Source: JAPPHY01 sp034423135 (GTDB taxonomy: Bacteria > Chloroflexota > Dehalococcoidia > Lucifugimonadales > UBA2985). Taken from it: a stretch of DNA of 64,000 nt. Made by a program: the position numbers and the translations under genes. The notes below the pieces were generated by a model. That model was given only the letters and a program-made list of their open reading frames with translations, was not told the DNA's origin and ran no database searches. The stretch is from contig DAOUJC010000011.1 of the NCBI GenBank assembly GCA_034423135.1, forward strand, positions 211,436 through 275,435, read 5' to 3'. Positions 63,602-64,000 of the stretch are shown here, piece by piece. The stretch's first letter is position 1; each line of letters opens with the position of its first letter.

Positions 63602-64000
63602 TCATGCCGTTGCCACATCCGGCTCTTCGGTCTCCCCCAGTCGGTAGCCAACGCGAGGTTCGTTGAAGATGTACCGGGGGTTGTCGGCCGTCTCCCCCAG
63701 CTTCTCGCGCAGCCTCTTCACGTAGCCCCGCAGCACGCTGAAATCATCGGGATTCCGCGACGACCAGACCCGGCTCATCAGGTGCTCCCGGCTCAGTATT
63801 CTCCCCACATTCAACGCAAACTCGCAGAGCAGCCGGTATTCCGTGTCGGTCATCGCTACCGCCCGACCTCCCAGCGTCACCCGGCGCCCAAAATAGTCGA
63901 TGGTCAGTTCTCCCAGTTGGAAGGACCCCTGGTGCGGCACCCTTCCCGGCGCGTCCCGACGCCGCAATGCCGCACCCACCCGGGCCACCAGCTCAGAGGG
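63602..64000 (-). CDS. OmpR/PhoB-type response regulator (C-terminal part)
   Basis: The frame enters from the right edge in phase and ends in TGA at 63602. The visible ~130 residues are the winged-helix DNA-binding domain of an OmpR-type regulator, with a linker SELVARVGAALRRRD at the edge, ELTIDYFGRRVTLGGRAVAMTDTEYRLLCEFALNVGRILSREHL and YVKRLREKLGE...PRYIFNEPRVGYRL. The receiver domain lies outside the window. It is 22 bases upstream of the RCC1-like gene, so it may head the operon. Confidence 0.9.
   Translation of the reverse strand, partial: PSELVARVGAALRRRDAPGRVPHQGSFQLGELTIDYFGRRVTLGGRAVAMTDTEYRLLCEFALNVGRILSREHLMSRVWSSRNPDDFSVLRGYVKRLREKLGETADNPRYIFNEPRVGYRLGETEEPDVATA

Overview
The window looks like chromosomal DNA from a GC-rich, free-living bacterium, most likely a member of the Chloroflexota (Dehalococcoidia / marine SAR202-like). 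This is an inference, not a proof. It rests on the gene mix: many short-chain dehydrogenases, crotonases, cyclase-family and LmbE-type enzymes, a class II aldolase-SDR fusion, a three-subunit transhydrogenase and lipoproteins with long Pro/Thr linkers. TTG and GTG starts are common, and GC-rich intergenic DNA is peppered with one palindromic repeat family. No rRNA, phage module, transposase or CRISPR array was seen.

Layout. 1-9.1 kb is housekeeping: a partial secreted protein, a CPA2-type cation/proton antiporter, tRNA-Arg(CCG), a Fur-family regulator with a metal ABC transporter (znuA-C-B order), a pntA1-pntA2-pntB transhydrogenase operon, and panD. 9.2-16.1 kb holds an EEP-family hydrolase gene broken by an amber codon, ileS behind a promoter and attenuator-like leader, a two-domain ABM-like protein, an SDR and a LicD-like protein with a C-terminal Ig-like domain. 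16.4-20.2 kb is an accessory stretch: a PaREP1-type HEPN protein with a small partner, a DUF418 membrane protein, a second HEPN-like protein with an Rx4H motif, and an HsdR_N-like nuclease domain protein. 20.4-28.6 kb is mostly CoA metabolism (HAD hydrolase, two crotonases, acyl-CoA ligase, sucCD). A nuclease-like gene there is bracketed by about 190-bp direct repeats. 28.8-35.1 kb has an aspartic-protease gene pair, a MacB-type ABC exporter, a repeat cluster and an atypical SDR. 35.3-40 kb has a 7Fe ferredoxin, two thioredoxin-fold lipoproteins, a YkgJ-like protein and an MFS exporter. 40.2-49.5 kb holds an SRAP protein and a catabolic region (aldolase-SDR fusion, SDRs, cyclase, LmbE deacetylase, alpha/beta hydrolase).

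49.6-52.5 kb is the most unusual locus. A BrnT-type toxin gene overlaps one ORF whose first ~50 residues resemble the BrnA antitoxin and whose remaining ~750 residues are an MrfA-like superfamily II helicase with a C-terminal four-Cys cluster. It is visibly AT-richer than its surroundings and has its own promoter, a palindrome over the -10 and a strong internal ribosome binding site at the junction.

52.6-64 kb is an envelope and secreted-protein region: small proteins, an M16 peptidase lipoprotein gene split by a one-base frameshift, an AttH/CrtC-like lipoprotein, and an operon on the minus strand. That operon runs from an OmpR-type regulator (cut by the window edge) to a seven-repeat RCC1-like lipoprotein, an HExxH zincin-like lipoprotein and a ClpP/SppA-like lipoprotein.
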